Shown here: positions 52,793 through 53,743 of the stretch, piece after piece
How the letters are laid out: each line of letters begins with the position of its first letter
Position numbering within the stretch: position 1 is the first letter of the stretch
Source: Zobellella denitrificans
GTDB lineage: Bacteria > Pseudomonadota > Gammaproteobacteria > Enterobacterales > Aeromonadaceae
Assembly (NCBI RefSeq): GCF_002237365.1
Contig: NZ_NMUO01000015.1
Coordinates: 1 to 53,743 of the forward strand
Direction of reading: 5' to 3'
Length of the DNA stretch: 53,743 nucleotides
Notes under the pieces: generated by a model
Told to the model about the DNA's origin: nothing
The model's database searches: none
Seen by the model: only the letters and a program-made list of their open reading frames with translations
Program-made: the position numbers and the translations under genes

Positions 52793-53317
52793 ATGGGAAA
52801 ACTGTTGGTACTTTATTCGTCTCGCAATGGTCAGACGACAAAAATCATTGATGCGATGCGGGATGAATTTACCGGTTATGATGTGGAACTGGCTGATTTA
52901 CATGCGTTGCCCAAGAAAAACCTCAGCAAGTACGATAAGGTGCTGATTGGAGCTTCCATTCGCTACGGCCATTTCCATGACAGCCTGTACACCTTTATCC
53001 ATACCCATAGTGAACAGCTTGAGGTCGTTGATTCGGCGTTTTTCGGGGTTTGCCTCACGGCCAGGAAGCCGGAAAAGGCCGATCCCAAGACCAACGCTTA
53101 TATTCGCAAATTTCTGGCCAGGTCTCCCTGGCGCCCCCGGACCATAGGTGTGTTCGCCGGTGCCTTGAAGTACAGCGAGTACAACTGGTGGCAGACCCTT
53201 ATCATCCGGCTGATCATGAAGATCACCGGCGGCAGCACCGACAGCAGCCGGGATCTGGAGTTCACCGATTGGGATAAAGTCAGGGAGTTTGCCCGTCAGT
53301 TTGCCCGCCACCGCTAA
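52793..53317 (+). CDS. hemG: Protoporphyrinogen IX dehydrogenase (menaquinone), HemG
   Basis: HemG, 174 residues, is a flavodoxin-fold FMN enzyme that oxidises protoporphyrinogen IX in heme synthesis and passes electrons to quinones. LVLYSSRNGQTTKI is the FMN phosphate loop, and GASIRYGHFHDSLYTF and the insert WWQTLIIRLIMKITGGSTD, typical of HemG, are present. AGAGGAG precedes the ATG, nine bases after trkH, so the two are co-transcribed. Confidence 0.96.
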   Translation: MGKLLVLYSSRNGQTTKIIDAMRDEFTGYDVELADLHALPKKNLSKYDKVLIGASIRYGHFHDSLYTFIHTHSEQLEVVDSAFFGVCLTARKPEKADPKTNAYIRKFLARSPWRPRTIGVFAGALKYSEYNWWQTLIIRLIMKITGGSTDSSRDLEFTDWDKVREFARQFARHR

Positions 53318-53340
53318 GGTTTGGTTAACAAACTATTAAT

Positions 53341-53384
53341 AAAAGGTGGTTTTGGCTCATTTTATATCCAAAATCGCCTTTTTT
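53341..53384. terminator. Bidirectional terminator between hemG and the rRNA operon
   Basis: The arms AAAAGGTGGTTTTGG (53341-53355) and CCAAAATCGCCTTTT (53368-53382) pair at 13 of 15 positions, with the other two as G-U, around a 12-base loop, and end in TTTTTT. It follows hemG by 23 bases. Confidence 0.8.
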
Positions 53385-53440
53385 AATAAAAACGTCAAAA
53401 AAGCCCTTGCGCAAAAAGCGCGGCTCCCTATAATGCGCCC
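53385..53440 (+). promoter_or_regulatory. rRNA operon promoter P1
   Basis: TTGCGC (53407-53412), a 16-base spacer, TATAAT (53429-53434) and a GC-rich discriminator GCGCCC are present, with an A/T-rich UP-like stretch at 53385-53405 and above. This is the layout of growth-rate-controlled rrn P1 promoters. Confidence 0.88.
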
Positions 53441-53499
53441 TCACTGACACGGCGGAACACGCCGGCGGTCACAAGCGGTAAAAACTTCGGTTTTGAGGC

Positions 53500-53527
53500 T
53501 TGACGAATCAAACGGACGGCGTAGAAT
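53500..53527 (+). promoter_or_regulatory. rRNA operon promoter P2
   Basis: TTGACG (53500-53505), a 16-base spacer and TAGAAT (53522-53527) lie 93 bases after the P1 -10 box. Confidence 0.8.
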
Positions 53528-53555
53528 ACGCAGCCCTGACCCGCTAACGGTCAAC

Positions 53556-53567
53556 GCTCTTTAACAA
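53556..53567 (+). promoter_or_regulatory. boxA antitermination element
   Basis: GCTCTTTAACAA, followed by TTTATCA, is the rrn leader boxA where NusB/NusE act to prevent premature termination of rRNA transcription. Confidence 0.88.
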
Positions 53568-53680
53568 TTTATCAAGCAAACTGTGTGGGCACTCGCAGTG
53601 GTTGGGAAACAAAAAGATATTGTTTTTCAATGATTGTCGAAGTGCACAAACACTTCAGTAATTCATTGAGCATCAAACTT

Positions 53681-53743
53681 AAATTGAAGAGTTTGATCAT
53701 GGCTCAGATTGAACGCTGGCGGCAGGCCTAACACATGCAAGTC
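53681..53743 (+). rRNA. rrs: 16S ribosomal RNA, 5' end only
   Basis: From AAATTGAAGAGTTTGATCAT onward the sequence is the universal 16S start (AGAGTTTGATCATGGCTCAG primer region, then AACGCTGGCGGCAGGCCTAA). Only 63 bases are in the window, and the gene continues past 53743. The GGCAGGCCTAACACATGCAAG form is that of gammaproteobacteria. Confidence 0.98.

Overview
The window looks like a piece of the chromosome of a GC-rich gammaproteobacterium. The order fadB-yigZ-trkH-hemG-16S rRNA, the rpmH-rnpA-yidD-yidC-mnmE block and the dnaA-dnaN-recF-gyrB block are typical of this class. My inference is a relative of Aeromonadales (Oceanimonas/Zobellella/Oceanisphaera type); this rests on protein resemblance and gene order recalled from memory, not on a search.

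Layout. 1-4.0 kb: L-lactate oxidation (lutB, lutA) and lactate permease (lldP), all minus strand. 4.1-12.6 kb: accessory metabolism and regulation. This holds a LysR regulator with a Gfo/Idh/MocA oxidoreductase, a YeiH-type exporter facing a second LysR gene, a TetR repressor facing an Old Yellow Enzyme with two visible operators, a chemoreceptor and a PPK2 polyphosphate kinase. 13-15.9 kb: sstT, an Lrp/AsnC regulator and a divergent EamA exporter. 15.9-23.5 kb: a variable island with MITE- and REP-like repeats, a PDC-sensor membrane protein, the scar of a deletion that fused the remains of a LysE and a LysR gene, a higBA toxin-antitoxin pair whose toxin is frameshifted, a primase-helicase of the type found in TOTE conflict systems, and a DarTG DNA ADP-ribosylation module preceded by a small gene that resembles the C-terminal third of DarT.

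23.5-36.4 kb: core genes mnmE, yidC, yidD, rnpA and rpmH (minus) and dnaA, dnaN, recF and gyrB (plus). The two halves are separated by a cystine-type amino acid ABC importer. A perfect parS centromere site lies in the end of recF and a second one lies near 40.7 kb, so the window is close to the replication origin, although I cannot point to oriC itself. 36.5-41.1 kb: ilvD, two small heat shock protein genes with a sigma-32 promoter and two ROSE-like RNA thermometers, avtA and a small monooxygenase-fold protein. 41.2-53.7 kb: glyQS, tag, an OmpA-type lipoprotein, an AEC carrier, tusA, fadBA, yigZ, trkH, hemG and the promoters and first 63 bases of an rRNA operon.

The most interesting part is the minus-strand series at 18.97-23.43 kb: DarT-like fragment, darT, darG, then primase-helicase. 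The genes are tightly spaced, look lower in GC than their neighbours by eye, and sit between mnmE and the accessory region. They could be one anti-phage unit. Long open frames on the opposite strand of core genes are codon-composition shadows and are not annotated.
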